A DNA stretch of 64,000 nt from Actinomycetota bacterium (lineage in GTDB: Bacteria > Actinomycetota > Acidimicrobiia > Acidimicrobiales > AC-14), in assembly GCA_005888325.1 (NCBI GenBank), contig VAWU01000013.1, positions 94,628 through 158,627 on the forward strand, read 5' to 3'. Position numbers and translations under genes: made by a program. Shown piece by piece: positions 36,531 to 48,312 of the stretch. How positions within the stretch are numbered: position 1 is the first letter of the stretch; each line of letters opens with the position of its first letter. The notes beneath the pieces were generated by a model. It was given only the letters and a program-made list of their open reading frames with translations, was not told the DNA's origin and made no database searches.

Positions 36531-37682
36531 GTGCTCGCGGCCCGGTTCGACCTCGCCGATCCCGACTTCCCCGTCTCCCTCGTCGACCTCGACGAGCCCG
36601 CCCTGCCCGGGCCCGCATGGGCGCGGGTGGCGGTCACCGCCGGCGGCATCTGCGGCAGCGACCTGCACCTCTTCGGCCACGGGACGGGGCCGTCGCCGAC
36701 GCTCGCGACGCTGGCCGCGTTTCCGTTCGTGATGGGACACGAGATCGCGGGACGGGTGATCGAGGCGGGGCCCGACTGCTCGGTCCCGCCGGGTACCCGG
36801 GTCGCAGTGGACCCAACGATCGGTTGCGTGGCGCGCGGTATCGAGCCCGCGTGTCGCCATTGCGCCGCGGGCTGGGCGCAGAACTGCCTGAACCTCGGCG
36901 CCAAGACCCTGACGCCAGGCCTGAGCCTCGGGTACACCTCGGACCTCGGTGGGGGCTGGGCCGAGCAGGTCGTGGGCCACGCGTCGATGCTGCATCCCCT
37001 TCCCGACGGTGTGCCCGACGCAGGCGCGAGCCTGCACGAGCCCACCTCCATCGCCGTCCACGGGCTCCTGCGCCGGCCGCCGCGCGACGGCGATCAGGTG
37101 GTGGTGGTCGGTGCCGGGATCATCGGCTTGTGCGTCCTCGCCACGCTGCGGCACCTCTTCCCCGCTTCAGAGGTCACCGTGCTCGCCCGTCACGACCACC
37201 AGGCGGATGCGGCGCGGGCCATCGGCGCGCGCCATGTCGTTCGTCCCCAGCCCGACGGGAGCCACTTCGAGCGCTTGGCCGAGATCAGCGACGCGCAGAT
37301 CAGCGGCAGGGGCGGAGGCCTCATGCTGATGGGCGGGTTCCCGTATGTGGTCGAGGCGGTCGGCGCACCCGCGTCGGTGACCGAGGCGCTGCGCATCGTC
37401 GACAACCGAGGCACCGTCCTGCTCCTCGGAGCCGCCGGCATGAGCGAGGTGGACCTCACCCAGGTGTGGTTCAAGGAGGCCGCGCTGGTGGGCGCGTGGG
37501 GTCATTGCGTCGACGGGACGCGTCACTCGATCGATCGTGCGCTCGCGTTGTTGGCCGCGGGTGCGCTGCCGTTCGCGAACGTCCTGACCCACCGGTTCCC
37601 CCTGGTCGACATGCGCGAGGCCGTCACCACCGCGCTCGACCGCAAGGGCACGGGCGCGATCAAGGTCACGCTCCATCCCTAG
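36531..37682 (+). CDS. Zinc-dependent alcohol dehydrogenase (MDR family)
   Basis: A 383-residue medium-chain dehydrogenase. Catalytic zinc ligands are predicted in GGICGSDLHLFGHG and FVMGHEIAGRV. The structural-zinc lobe has four cysteines (IGCVARGIEPACRHC, then WAQNC), with a wider first gap than the classical form. The NAD(P)-binding motif is VVVVGAGIIGLCVLATL. GTG 36531 seems leaderless. The substrate cannot be read from sequence. It may share physiology with the acetyl-CoA synthetase just downstream, for example alcohol to acetate to acetyl-CoA, but a 71-base gap separates them. Confidence 0.85.
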   Translation: MLAARFDLADPDFPVSLVDLDEPALPGPAWARVAVTAGGICGSDLHLFGHGTGPSPTLATLAAFPFVMGHEIAGRVIEAGPDCSVPPGTRVAVDPTIGCVARGIEPACRHCAAGWAQNCLNLGAKTLTPGLSLGYTSDLGGGWAEQVVGHASMLHPLPDGVPDAGASLHEPTSIAVHGLLRRPPRDGDQVVVVGAGIIGLCVLATLRHLFPASEVTVLARHDHQADAARAIGARHVVRPQPDGSHFERLAEISDAQISGRGGGLMLMGGFPYVVEAVGAPASVTEALRIVDNRGTVLLLGAAGMSEVDLTQVWFKEAALVGAWGHCVDGTRHSIDRALALLAAGALPFANVLTHRFPLVDMREAVTTALDRKGTGAIKVTLHP

Positions 37683-37753
37683 GGCGAAAAGCGACGCAGC
37701 CTCCTGAGTAGAGTCACCGTCCGTACCGGGAGCGACGAGTGGGAGGCGGGCGC

Positions 37754-39709
<1,956 letters not shown>

Positions 39710-39781
39710 GCGTCCCTGCCGTCACAGCCCCCGCCCCACTGGGCCTGGCGGACCGGGCCCCTCGACGGCGGGCCGGTCGTC

Positions 39782-40201
39782 GTGTTCGACATCGACGGCG
39801 TGCTGTCCGACGCGGCCAGCCGACAGCACTTCATCGAGGCCGACGACTGGTATGCGTTCTTCGACGCGTGTGGTGACGATCCCCTCATCGAGGAGGTCGC
39901 CCGCCTCATCGAGCTGCTCGACGACGAGCTCGTCATCGTGCTCCTCACCGGCCGGCCGGTACGGGTGCGGCCGCAGACCCGAGCCTGGCTCGATCGCTAC
40001 CAGCTGCGCTGGGACCTGTTGATCATGCGCGACATGGGGGACTACTCGGCCGCCCGTCGGTTCAAACAGAGGACCGTGGCCGACCTGCGCGCAGGTGGGT
40101 TCGACCTGCGCCTCGCCTTCGAGGACGACCGCCGCAACCGGCAGATGTTCCACGACGAGGGCGTGCCGTGCATCTACATCCACTCCGGCTACTACGACTG
40201 A
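39782..40201 (+). CDS. HAD-like phosphatase domain protein
   Basis: 139 residues from GTG 39782. Motif I is [13 protein letters not shown], with the DxDG nucleophile region. [13 protein letters not shown] fits motif II, and [13 protein letters not shown] fits the C-terminal acidic motif. It resembles the phosphatase half of polynucleotide-kinase-like or AcpA-type small HAD proteins; the substrate is unknown. The frame stays open upstream to the acs stop and reads HWAWRTGPLDGGPVV there without any ATG, GTG or TTG. The true start may thus be an unusual codon such as CTG 39716. Confidence 0.7.
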   Translation: MFDIDGVLSDAASRQHFIEADDWYAFFDACGDDPLIEEVARLIELLDDELVIVLLTGRPVRVRPQTRAWLDRYQLRWDLLIMRDMGDYSAARRFKQRTVADLRAGGFDLRLAFEDDRRNRQMFHDEGVPCIYIHSGYYD

Positions 40202-40266
40202 GAGGTTGCTGTGAATCTCCTCTGAGAGGGAACGCCGGGTCCTGCGGTAGCGTTGGACCCACTGTT

Positions 40267-41127
40267 ATGAGCAAGAACACCATCAAGACCTACGTCCTCC
40301 TCGCCGGGCTCGGCGGGCTCCTCGTGCTGATCGGCGGTGGGGTCGCAGGTGGCAACGGTGCGCTCATCGGCCTCCTCATCGGCCTCGTGTTCGTGGGTGC
40401 CTCCTACTGGTTCTCCGACAAGCTCGCGATCAAGGCGGCACGCGCCCAGCCGGTCACCGAGCAGGAGATGCCCGAGTACTACCGCATCGTCCGCGAGCTG
40501 ACCGCGGCGGCCGGGATGCCGATGCCGAAGCTCTACGTCTCCCCCGACCTGCAGCCCAACGCCTTCGCCACCGGGCGCAGCCCCAACCACGCGGCGGTCG
40601 CGGTCACCCAGGGCATCCTCCAGGTCTGCGACTGGGAGGAGCTCCGCGGCGTGCTGGCCCACGAGATCAGCCACGTCGGAAACCGCGACATCCTCATCGG
40701 ATCCGTCGCCGCCGCGGTGGCGATGGGCATCACGTTCGTGGCCCGCATCGCGATGTGGGGGGCGATCTTCGGAGGCGGCGGTCGTGACAGGGAGGAGGGC
40801 GGGAACCCGATCGCGCTCCTGGCGCTCGTGGTACTGGCCCCGATCGCGGCCATGCTCCTGCAGATGGCCTTGTCACGCAGCCGCGAATTCGAGGCCGATC
40901 GCTCGGGCGCGCGCCTCATCGGCACCGGTGAGCCGCTCGCGAGCGCGCTCGCCAAGCTCGACGCCGCGGCCCGGCGCATCCCGATGAAGGTTGACCCGGC
41001 CCAGGCACAGAAGTACATCATCAACCCGCTCACGGGCCGCAAGATGAACTTCGCCAAGCTCTTCACCACCCACCCGCCCACCGAGGAGCGCATCGCGCGC
41101 CTGCGGACCCGGGAGTGGGCGAGCTAG
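40267..41127 (+). CDS. htpX: HtpX-family membrane zinc metalloprotease
   Basis: A 286-residue protein with N-terminal membrane helices at about residues 8-26 and 28-46. The zinc site is HEISH, with the third ligand region [15 protein letters not shown]. Two more hydrophobic segments lie between ([20 protein letters not shown] and [20 protein letters not shown]). It degrades misfolded membrane proteins and faces the cytoplasm in known cases. ATG 40267; TAGCGT at 40248-40253 is a possible -10 box. It converges on yajQ with stops sharing a CTAG at 41124-41127. Confidence 0.93.
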   Translation: MSKNTIKTYVLLAGLGGLLVLIGGGVAGGNGALIGLLIGLVFVGASYWFSDKLAIKAARAQPVTEQEMPEYYRIVRELTAAAGMPMPKLYVSPDLQPNAFATGRSPNHAAVAVTQGILQVCDWEELRGVLAHEISHVGNRDILIGSVAAAVAMGITFVARIAMWGAIFGGGGRDREEGGNPIALLALVVLAPIAAMLLQMALSRSREFEADRSGARLIGTGEPLASALAKLDAAARRIPMKVDPAQAQKYIINPLTGRKMNFAKLFTTHPPTEERIARLRTREWAS

Positions 41128-41612
41128 TCCCTGAAGTTCTTGAACTGAAGGGGGATTCCGAAGTCCTCCGCCTTCAGCTTGGCGATCACGGCCTGCAGGT
41201 CGTCCTTCTTCTTGCCGGAGACGCGTAGCTGGTCGCCCTGGGTCTGCGACGAGACACCCTTGAGCCCCAGGTTCTTGATGAACTTGTTGAGCTCGCGTGC
41301 CTTGGCGTCGGCGATGCCCGCGTTGATCTTCGCGGTGCGCCGCACGCTGCCCTTCGCGCCCTGCTCGACCGGGCCGTACTCGAGCGCCTTCAGCGACACG
41401 CTGCGCTTGACGAGCTTCTCCTCGAGCACCTGCACGAGGGCCTTCATGCGGTCGTCGGTGCTGGAGCGAAGGTGCAGCTCGCCGTCGCCCAACTCGACCG
41501 CAGACCCGGTGTCCTTGAAGTCGAAACGGGTCGCCGTCTCGCGGCTCGCCTGGTCGACGGCGTTGCGCACCTCCTGCAGGTCGACCTCCGAGACGACGTC
41601 AAAGGTGGGCAT
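41124..41612 (-). CDS. YajQ-family nucleotide-binding protein
   Basis: A 162-residue, full-length UPF0234/YajQ protein. It has the usual beginning, [20 protein letters not shown], then TRFDFKDT and the end [12 protein letters not shown]. Family members bind cyclic-di-GMP or RNA in some species; the role here is unknown. The start ATG lies 29 bases from tRNA-Tyr on the opposite strand. It has no operon partner. Confidence 0.94.
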   Translation of the reverse strand: MPTFDVVSEVDLQEVRNAVDQASRETATRFDFKDTGSAVELGDGELHLRSSTDDRMKALVQVLEEKLVKRSVSLKALEYGPVEQGAKGSVRRTAKINAGIADAKARELNKFIKNLGLKGVSSQTQGDQLRVSGKKKDDLQAVIAKLKAEDFGIPLQFKNFRD

Positions 41613-41640
41613 GGGCAGACGCTATCGTGCGTCGCCACCA

Positions 41641-41722
41641 GGGTCGGTGCCCGAGCGGCCAAAGGGAGCAGACTGTAAATCTGCCGGCACAGCCTACGGA
41701 GGTTCGAATCCTCCCCGGCCCA
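41641..41722 (+). tRNA. tRNA-Tyr (GTA)
   Basis: The acceptor stem GGGTCGG pairs with CCGGCCC, followed by discriminator A and no encoded CCA. Anticodon GTA lies at 41675-41677 in loop CTGTAAA. The long variable arm makes it class II, as expected for bacterial tRNA-Tyr. The T-loop is GGTTCGAATCC. Confidence 0.95.
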
Positions 41723-42129
41723 CTTTCCCCGGCCCCCACGCTCTGTCCACGCCGACCGCGACACGATTCGGCTACCGAAGGAGCGCTTCCATGCGCGCGA
41801 TCGCGGCGTCACAGATCCGCGCCCCTCGGTCCGCGATCGTGCTGGTGCCGTCGTCGACCGGAGACGGGCGGTGGAGCGCTCACCCGAGCCCCGCTACGGG
41901 TCCCAGGCCGCTACCCGCCGGGCGGGCAGCGCCCGGCCCGCATCGGCCAGCTTCTCGATGACGGCCAAAGGTGTCGACCAGACCCGCCGCCGCCTCCGCA
42001 GGCAGCGTCTCGGGCCAACGACAAGACGACACCTTGCAAGCACGAAATCAGGATTTCGACGGAACGTGTCGACCGTTGCCCTCGGTGGCCCCGGGCAGCA
42101 TGCTGAGGCACGGAACCTCGGGAGGGACC
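41723..42129. other. 407-base intergenic region with one palindrome
   Basis: It lies between tRNA-Tyr and the amidohydrolase. I find no tRNA fragment, integrase or second attachment site that would indicate an integrated element. The only clear structure is the palindrome at 42043-42058. Confidence 0.6.
42043..42058. promoter_or_regulatory. 16-bp palindrome upstream of the amidohydrolase gene
   Basis: CGAAATC-AG-GATTTCG is a perfect 7-base inverted repeat with a 2-base centre, 71 bases before ATG 42130. Size and symmetry suit an operator for a TetR- or MarR-type regulator, but no such regulator gene is nearby. Confidence 0.4.
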
Positions 42130-43269
42130 ATGCCTTACGCGCAAGGACGCACCTACCTCGATGCCGACAGCCATCTGATGGAGACTTCTGACTGGCTGGT
42201 GGGCTACGCCGACCCTGACCTGCGCGACAAGATCCGTCCGCTCTACCTCGGTGGTGCAGGTGCGATGGCCGAGCAGGCGGTCGCCGATGCCGAGGCCCGC
42301 CGCGGTGACGAACAGGCCGCCGTCGCGCTCGAAGCCGCGCTGATGAAGGCCAAGGGGTGGAGCGCGCTGGGAGCCTTCGACCCTGCGGAGCGGAGCCGGG
42401 CGCTCGACCTCCTGGGCTTCGACCGCCAACTCGTGTTCAGCACGTTCGCGGCGACCCAGTTCGCGAGCGACGACGCTGACCTGCTCTACGGCGGGACCCG
42501 CGCCCACAATCGGGCGATCGCCGACTTCTGCTCCGACGACGACCGGCTGATCGCAGTGGGTTTCGTGCCGTGGGGCGCGCCGGAGCTCTCCACCCAGGCC
42601 GTCGAGGAGGCGATCGACTTCGGATGTGGCGCGATCCTGGTGCCGTCCGCGCCGCCGCGCGACATGTCGCCGAGCCACCCCGACTACGACGGCGTTTGGG
42701 CCCGGCTGCAGGATGCAGACACGCCGTTCATGACCCACATCGGCGGGGGCGGGCACCCGCTGCGCAAGGCGTTCCACAACAACGGCAAACCGCCGACCAC
42801 CGACTTCCTCGGGGGCGGGGAGAACGTCCGGTCGAAGGACTACATGGTCCTGCATCAGCCACCCGAGACCTTCGTCGCAGTGATCGTGCTCGACGGCGTG
42901 CTCGAGAGGTTTCCCCGTCTGCGCGGCGGCTGCATCGAGCAGGGCGCGCTCTGGGTGCCTTCGCTCTTGAAGCGGCTCGACATCGCCCAGTCCACGTTCG
43001 TGAGGACCGAGCCGGCGCTCGACTTGCCGCTCAAGGCCTCCGAGTACGTGCACCGTCAGCTCTGGTTCACCCCCTTCCCCACTGAACCCGTCGGCTGGCT
43101 GATCGAGCAGTCCGGCGACGACCTCTTCCTGTTCTCGTCCGACTACCCCCATCCCGAGGGCGGGCGCGATCCGCTGGCGCGATTCGAGAGCAGTCTCGAG
43201 GGCGCGAGCGACGAGGCGCAGGAGCGCTTCTACTCGGGCAACTTCGTCGACATGATGGGGAGCCTCTAG
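42130..43269 (+). CDS. Amidohydrolase-2 family metal-dependent hydrolase
   Basis: A 379-residue protein with ATG 42130 directly after GGAGGGACC. The N-terminal metal motif is DADSHLMET, in place of the classical HxH. THIGGGGHPLRKAF and SSDYPHPEGG supply the later His and Asp residues typical of the TIM-barrel amidohydrolase-2 group. Relatives act on aromatic acids or are uncharacterised decarboxylases or hydrolases. The substrate here is unknown. Confidence 0.85.
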   Translation: MPYAQGRTYLDADSHLMETSDWLVGYADPDLRDKIRPLYLGGAGAMAEQAVADAEARRGDEQAAVALEAALMKAKGWSALGAFDPAERSRALDLLGFDRQLVFSTFAATQFASDDADLLYGGTRAHNRAIADFCSDDDRLIAVGFVPWGAPELSTQAVEEAIDFGCGAILVPSAPPRDMSPSHPDYDGVWARLQDADTPFMTHIGGGGHPLRKAFHNNGKPPTTDFLGGGENVRSKDYMVLHQPPETFVAVIVLDGVLERFPRLRGGCIEQGALWVPSLLKRLDIAQSTFVRTEPALDLPLKASEYVHRQLWFTPFPTEPVGWLIEQSGDDLFLFSSDYPHPEGGRDPLARFESSLEGASDEAQERFYSGNFVDMMGSL

Positions 43270-43331
43270 GCGCGTTCGCCCTTCATCGGACCTGAAGCAA
43301 ATCGGCTCGCCCCGCCGGCGTCTCGCCGGGC

Positions 43332-43922
43332 ATGCTCGGGGCGGTGGAGCACCCAACCGAGCACCCAACCGCTGCCGCCCTCGAAGCGGGGCTCGACGAC
43401 GTCCGCCGGGCACCCCGCGATCGCGGACGGGTCGAGCTCATCGTCCGGCGTCCGGCCGAGAGCGAGCGCGAGGTCCTCGCGGTCGGAGAGCTCGATCGCG
43501 GCGAGGGCCTCGTCGGCGACACGTGGCGGGCCCGGTCGGACCCGCCCACCGCAGACGGGTGGCCGGACGGCGACATGCAACTCACGCTGATGAGCTCCCG
43601 GGTCGCCCGGCTCGTTGCGGTACGAGCCGACCGCTGGCAGCTCGCCGGTGATCAGCTGTTCGTCGATCTCGACCTGAGCGAGGCGAACCTGCCGCCTGCC
43701 ACCCGTCTCGAGCTGGGCTCGGCCGTGATCGAGATCACCGATGAACCACACCTCGGCTGCGCGAAGTTCGCGGCGCGGTTCGGGCGGGATGCGCTCCGGT
43801 TCGTGAACTCGGCGACGGGCCGGGAACTGCGCCTGCGCGGCGTGAACGCCAAGGTCGTCGTGGCGGGCACCGTCCGCACCGGTGACGAGATCCGCAAGCT
43901 CCGCCCCCGTTCCGTTCTCTGA
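43332..43922 (+). CDS. MOSC-domain protein
   Basis: 196 residues. The MOSC signature includes EGLVGDTWR, the beta-barrel core LFVDLDLSEANLPPATRLEL and the conserved cysteine segment PHLGCAKFAARFG. MOSC domains handle sulfur or N-hydroxylated substrates and resemble the molybdenum-cofactor sulfurase C-terminus. No 2Fe-2S domain is fused. ATG 43332 lies 62 bases after the amidohydrolase stop, so the two may share a transcript. Confidence 0.82.
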   Translation: MLGAVEHPTEHPTAAALEAGLDDVRRAPRDRGRVELIVRRPAESEREVLAVGELDRGEGLVGDTWRARSDPPTADGWPDGDMQLTLMSSRVARLVAVRADRWQLAGDQLFVDLDLSEANLPPATRLELGSAVIEITDEPHLGCAKFAARFGRDALRFVNSATGRELRLRGVNAKVVVAGTVRTGDEIRKLRPRSVL

Positions 43923-43937
43923 ACGAGGCGGCTCCCC

Positions 43938-44423
43938 TCACAACAGCTTCTGCATCAGGACCACGTCGAGCCAGCGGCCGAACTTGCGACCCACCTCGCG
44001 TTCGACGCCCGCCTGCTCGAAGCCACACGCGCGATGGAGGGCGATCGATGCCTCGTGCCCGCCGACGATCCGCCCGATGACCGAATGGAAACCATGCGTG
44101 GTCGCCAGCGCGACGAGCTCGGCCAGCAGCAGCCCACCGACGCCGTGTCCCCGCCGGTCGCGGCGCACGTACACCGAGTCCTCGACGGTCGTCGCGTACG
44201 CGGGGCGATCGCGGTAGGGCGACAGCGACCCGAAGCCGACGACGTCGTCCCCTTCGACCGCAGCGATGGCCGGGTGCGCGCCGGCATGGGCCGCCAACCA
44301 CGCCTGCTGGTCCTCGAGCGAGCGGGGCACGAGGTCGAACGTCACCGTCGACTCCTGCACCTCGACGTTGTAGATGGAACGCATGGCCGGCGCGTCGTCG
44401 GGTCGGGCCAGCCGCACGTCCAC
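43938..44423 (-). CDS. GNAT-family N-acetyltransferase (phosphinothricin acetyltransferase-like)
   Basis: 161 residues from GTG 44423 (VDVRLARPDDAPAMRSIYN). Starts further upstream add a low-complexity Arg/Ser leader and were rejected. The acetyl-CoA loop is VRRDRRGHGVGGLLLAEL. STVTFDLVPRSLEDQQAWL and ALHRACGFEQAGVEREVGRK match the PAT/YncA-type subgroup, which acetylates small amines or amino-acid analogues. The natural substrate is not deducible. It converges on the MOSC gene. Confidence 0.88.
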   Translation of the reverse strand: MDVRLARPDDAPAMRSIYNVEVQESTVTFDLVPRSLEDQQAWLAAHAGAHPAIAAVEGDDVVGFGSLSPYRDRPAYATTVEDSVYVRRDRRGHGVGGLLLAELVALATTHGFHSVIGRIVGGHEASIALHRACGFEQAGVEREVGRKFGRWLDVVLMQKLL

Positions 44424-44463
44424 CGCGCCGACCCTACCGTGGCGGTCCTCGCGTGAGCGCGGC

Positions 44464-45774
44464 CTACCCGACGAGCCGTTCGCCGACGACGGCCTCGTGC
44501 TCCGGCGAGGGCTCGATGACCGCAAGGTGACCGGCGACGGCCTCCATGCGCGCCCACGAGGCGACGTCCTCGTCCTCGGTCAGGTAGACGACCTGCGGCG
44601 ACCCGGCGGAACGACCGACGAGCTCGAGCATCCACTGCTTGATCGACGGGTCGACGCCGTTCAACGGCTCGTCGAGGATGAGCGGGAGGCTCTGGCCGCC
44701 GGGCCCCGCATTGCGCAGCTCGGCCAGTCGGGCGACGAGGGCGTGGGCCAGGTCGGCAGGCTCCACCGCGCGCAGGCTGGGGCCGGTGAGCCCCGACCCG
44801 GCGCGACCCTCGTCCGCCAGGCGCACGGCCAGCGTGGCGATCCGCTCGCGCATCGTCAGCGCCCAGTCCACCGCGACCTCTCCCGCCAGCGACTGCCAGC
44901 GCGCGACCGCCTGGCGGTGCGCCTCGGCGGCGGTGGCGAGGTGCTGACGGTTGTGCTGTCCCTGGAGCAGGCCGTTCACCCGCTGGAGGTGGAACCCGAT
45001 GTAGGACCGTGCGCCCGCGGCGGCGAGCGCTTCGGACTCGGCCTTGCGCGCGAGCTCCATGCGGCGCCGGAAGCGAATGGAGACCACGGTCGTCAGCAGT
45101 GCCACGACCAGGAACGGCAACGCGTAGAGCCGGTTGAGAAGCGCGGCGGGGATGGCGGCGAGGGCGCACGCGCCGCCGATGAAGAGAGCGTGGTGGCGAA
45201 CGTCCTCGTGCCTCTCCAGCGCGTTCTCGAACTCCTCGTGGCGGCGCTCGATCTCTTCGATCACCGGCAGGTCCTCCGGCGCCGCGCCCACCGCCTCGAC
45301 CTCGGTCTTGAGGGCGACGTCGGTCGCCCTGACCTGGTCGGCCGCCTGCCACAGCTGATCCTGGTCCACCACGGCCAACGCGCGGACGAGGGCGTCGCTG
45401 CGACTCGACGCGGCCACGTCGGTCGCGCTCAGACGGCACAACCGGCGCGCCGCTTCGACGTTCAGCCCCAGGTGCTCGAGGATGTCGATCGTGCCGTGCG
45501 CGTTCTCGAACTCGCCGCTGACGTCCTGGCCCGTCTCGATCTCCACGACGCGGTCGCGCCCGCTCTCGGGGCGCATCACCGCGAGGCGCCGCCCCGAGTC
45601 CTCCGTGAGCTCGAGGTGTGCGCCGCCCCGGCCGCCACCGAGGGAGCCGAGGAGCTCGCCGACGAGGCTGTCGCGCTCCAGCCGGCCAACGCCCGCGACC
45701 ACGGTGAGACGCGGATGGAAGCGGACCGTCACTGCGTTCGGCCCCGCCTCCAGGATCAAGCGGTGGTAGCGCAC
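44464..45774 (-). CDS. SMC/RecF-like ATPase domain protein with membrane hairpin and degenerate P-loop
   Basis: 436 residues from GTG 45774. The N-terminus looks like the SMC/RecN head (RFHPRLTVVAGVG), but the Walker A reads GVGRLERDS and lacks the GK[ST] core. Helical segments flank a hydrophobic hairpin at about residues 205-245 (FIGGACALAAIPAALLNRLY and LPFLVVALLTTVVSIRF). The C-terminal half has a normal Walker B/D-loop, SLPLILDEPLNGVDPS. ATP binding is therefore doubtful. Perhaps a membrane-anchored coiled-coil protein. No partner gene is adjacent. Confidence 0.75.
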   Translation of the reverse strand: MRYHRLILEAGPNAVTVRFHPRLTVVAGVGRLERDSLVGELLGSLGGGRGGAHLELTEDSGRRLAVMRPESGRDRVVEIETGQDVSGEFENAHGTIDILEHLGLNVEAARRLCRLSATDVAASSRSDALVRALAVVDQDQLWQAADQVRATDVALKTEVEAVGAAPEDLPVIEEIERRHEEFENALERHEDVRHHALFIGGACALAAIPAALLNRLYALPFLVVALLTTVVSIRFRRRMELARKAESEALAAAGARSYIGFHLQRVNGLLQGQHNRQHLATAAEAHRQAVARWQSLAGEVAVDWALTMRERIATLAVRLADEGRAGSGLTGPSLRAVEPADLAHALVARLAELRNAGPGGQSLPLILDEPLNGVDPSIKQWMLELVGRSAGSPQVVYLTEDEDVASWARMEAVAGHLAVIEPSPEHEAVVGERLVG

Positions 45775-45862
45775 GTCAGGCGTATCGGCGTGCGTCGTTT
45801 TTTTCTTGAATACGCCGGGAAGACGCCGCGGCGAGGTCCGGTAACCTGTCGGCCCGGAACCC

Positions 45863-45935
45863 GCCCCCTTAGCTCAGTCGGTAGAGCACAGCCATGGTAA
45901 GGCTGGTGTCGTCGGTTCGATTCCGACAGGGGGCT
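45863..45935 (+). tRNA. tRNA-Thr (GGT)
   Basis: Acceptor GCCCCCT pairs with AGGGGGC, discriminator T, no encoded CCA. Anticodon stem CAGCC/GGCTG encloses ATGGTAA with anticodon GGT at 45896-45898. TAACCT at 45842-45847 may be the -10 box. The order tRNA-Thr, tRNA-Met upstream of rpmG is common in actinobacteria. Confidence 0.95.
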
Positions 45936-45985
45936 CACTCGCCACTCGCGCGAGGATCATGATCGCCCGCAGGGCGACGACAGAT

Positions 45986-46059
45986 GGCGGCGTAGCTCAG
46001 TTGGTAAGAGCACACGGCTCATAATCGTGGGGTCGTCGGTTCGAGTCCGACCGCCGCTA
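45986..46059 (+). tRNA. tRNA-Met (CAT), elongator type
   Basis: Acceptor GGCGGCG pairs with CGCCGCT (first pair G-U), discriminator A, no CCA. Anticodon CAT at 46020-46022 in loop CTCATAA. The paired 1-72 position argues for elongator rather than initiator tRNA. Confidence 0.93.
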
Positions 46060-46139
46060 CCGCAGCAGGAAGGTCCGCAGCACCGAAGTCCCCGAGACAA
46101 CGCACGGGCACACGACAACACGGCGCCGGCGGGGCAGGT

Positions 46140-46197
46140 CTGCCGCCCGGGGAGATGACAACAGACGACACGGCGCCGGTGGGGCAGGGGCCCCACC
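46140..46197 (+). repeat. 58-bp block shared by both tuf leaders, copy 1
   Basis: Identical over 58 bases to 63665-63722. It lies 45 bases before the tuf start here and 91 bases before it in the second copy. The block ends in the hairpin described next. Confidence 0.9.
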
Positions 46198-46229
46198 TTG
46201 GCGAGGAGGCTGGGGCTCCGGGGCCCCAG
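46178..46229 (+). promoter_or_regulatory. Two GC hairpins in the leader of tuf copy 1
   Basis: GGTGGGGC/GCCCCACC (46178-46197, 8 pairs, AGGG loop) and CTGGGGC/GCCCCAG (46210-46229, 7 pairs). They end three bases before the ribosome binding site GGGAGGAAG. They have no T-tract, so translational control or RNA stability is likelier than termination. Confidence 0.6.
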
Positions 46230-46242
46230 CCGGGAGGAAGAC

Positions 46243-47430
<1,188 letters not shown>

Positions 47431-47475
47431 GCCACGACAGCAGCGTCACAACACAGAGACACAGAGAAGGAAGAG

Positions 47476-47640
47476 ATGGCACGGAACGAGAAGCGCATCA
47501 AGGTCACGCTTGCCTGCGAGCAGTGCAAGCGGCGCAACTACATCACGATGAAGAACAAGCAGAACGACCGCGAGCGCATCGAGATGAAGAAGTACTGCCG
47601 GTGGGACCGCGCGCATACACTTCACAAAGAGACGCGATAA
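47476..47640 (+). CDS. rpmG: Ribosomal protein L33
   Basis: A 54-residue protein with ATG 47476 after AAGGAAGAG. The first zinc-ribbon pair is CEQC; the second, normally CxxC, reads [15 protein letters not shown], so the fourth Cys is Asp. The rest matches L33 well ([20 protein letters not shown]). Placed 45 bases after tuf. In most actinobacteria it lies directly before secE; here a sigma/anti-sigma pair and tRNA-Trp intervene. Confidence 0.93.
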   Translation: MARNEKRIKVTLACEQCKRRNYITMKNKQNDRERIEMKKYCRWDRAHTLHKETR

Positions 47641-47703
47641 GCGCGTAACGACCTGTTCCCCCCACGGGTCGGAGGAGCGCAGTGCTTTGAAGCGACACAG
47701 CCT

Positions 47704-48312
47704 GTGAAGCCAAGTGTGAAGGCACCTCTCGAGCAGTCGGAGCCGTCCGGGCAGGATCGCCTGGTCGAGGCGGCCCAGGCCGGCGACCGGGATGCCTTCG
47801 ACGAGCTGGTGCGTGCGACCTATGCCGACACGTACACGCTCGCCTACCGGCTCACCGGTGACGAGGAGGATGCGCGCGACGTGGTGCAGGAGGCCTATCT
47901 CCGGGCTTATCGGGGACTGAAGCGGTTCCGCGGCGACGCCCAGTTCTCGACCTGGATGTACCGGATCACCGCCAACTGCGCGTCCACGTTCCTCGCCAAG
48001 CGCACCCGCCACCGCCACGAGGAGCTCGTCGACGACGCCGTGCTCGCCGACGGCCGGCCCGAGGTCGACCCCGAGTCGATGGCCGAGGCGCAGCTCCTCC
48101 GCGACCGCGTCTCCGACGCGCTGCACGACCTCGCTCCGGGCCTGAGGGCGGTGGTCGTCCTCCGCGACGTCTACGACCTGCCGCACGAGGCGATCGCCAC
48201 CGAGCTCGGCATCAGCGAGGCGGCGGCAAAGGTGCGCCTGCACCGGGCGCGCAAGAAGCTGCGCGAGCGGCTGTTCCCGATCAGTGGGGAGGAGAGCGCC
48301 CGTGCGGTCTGA
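47704..48312 (+). CDS. ECF-type RNA polymerase sigma factor
   Basis: 202 residues from GTG 47704. Region 2: FDELVRATYADTYTLAYRL and DVVQEAYLRAYRGLKRF. Region 4: LPHEAIATELGISEAAAKVR with a helix-turn-helix and LHRARKKLRERL. The last codons overlap a zinc-binding anti-sigma gene, so the pair probably responds to redox or envelope stress like SigH/RsrA or SigE/RseA systems. The regulon is unknown. Confidence 0.93.
   Translation: MKPSVKAPLEQSEPSGQDRLVEAAQAGDRDAFDELVRATYADTYTLAYRLTGDEEDARDVVQEAYLRAYRGLKRFRGDAQFSTWMYRITANCASTFLAKRTRHRHEELVDDAVLADGRPEVDPESMAEAQLLRDRVSDALHDLAPGLRAVVVLRDVYDLPHEAIATELGISEAAAKVRLHRARKKLRERLFPISGEESARAV

Noticed and set aside
40208..40223. CRP-type site before htpX (TGTGA-N6-TCTGA)
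   Set aside because: Only one arm matches the consensus; chance is likely in a region of this size.
41641..42129. Genomic island integrated at tRNA-Tyr
   Set aside because: No integrase, no duplicated tRNA 3' end and no mobility genes follow; the downstream genes look chromosomal.
43938..44525. Longer GNAT protein starting at 44525
   Set aside because: The added 34 residues are a low-complexity Ser/Arg leader from the spacer; the GTG at 44423 starts exactly at the conserved VRLARPDD.
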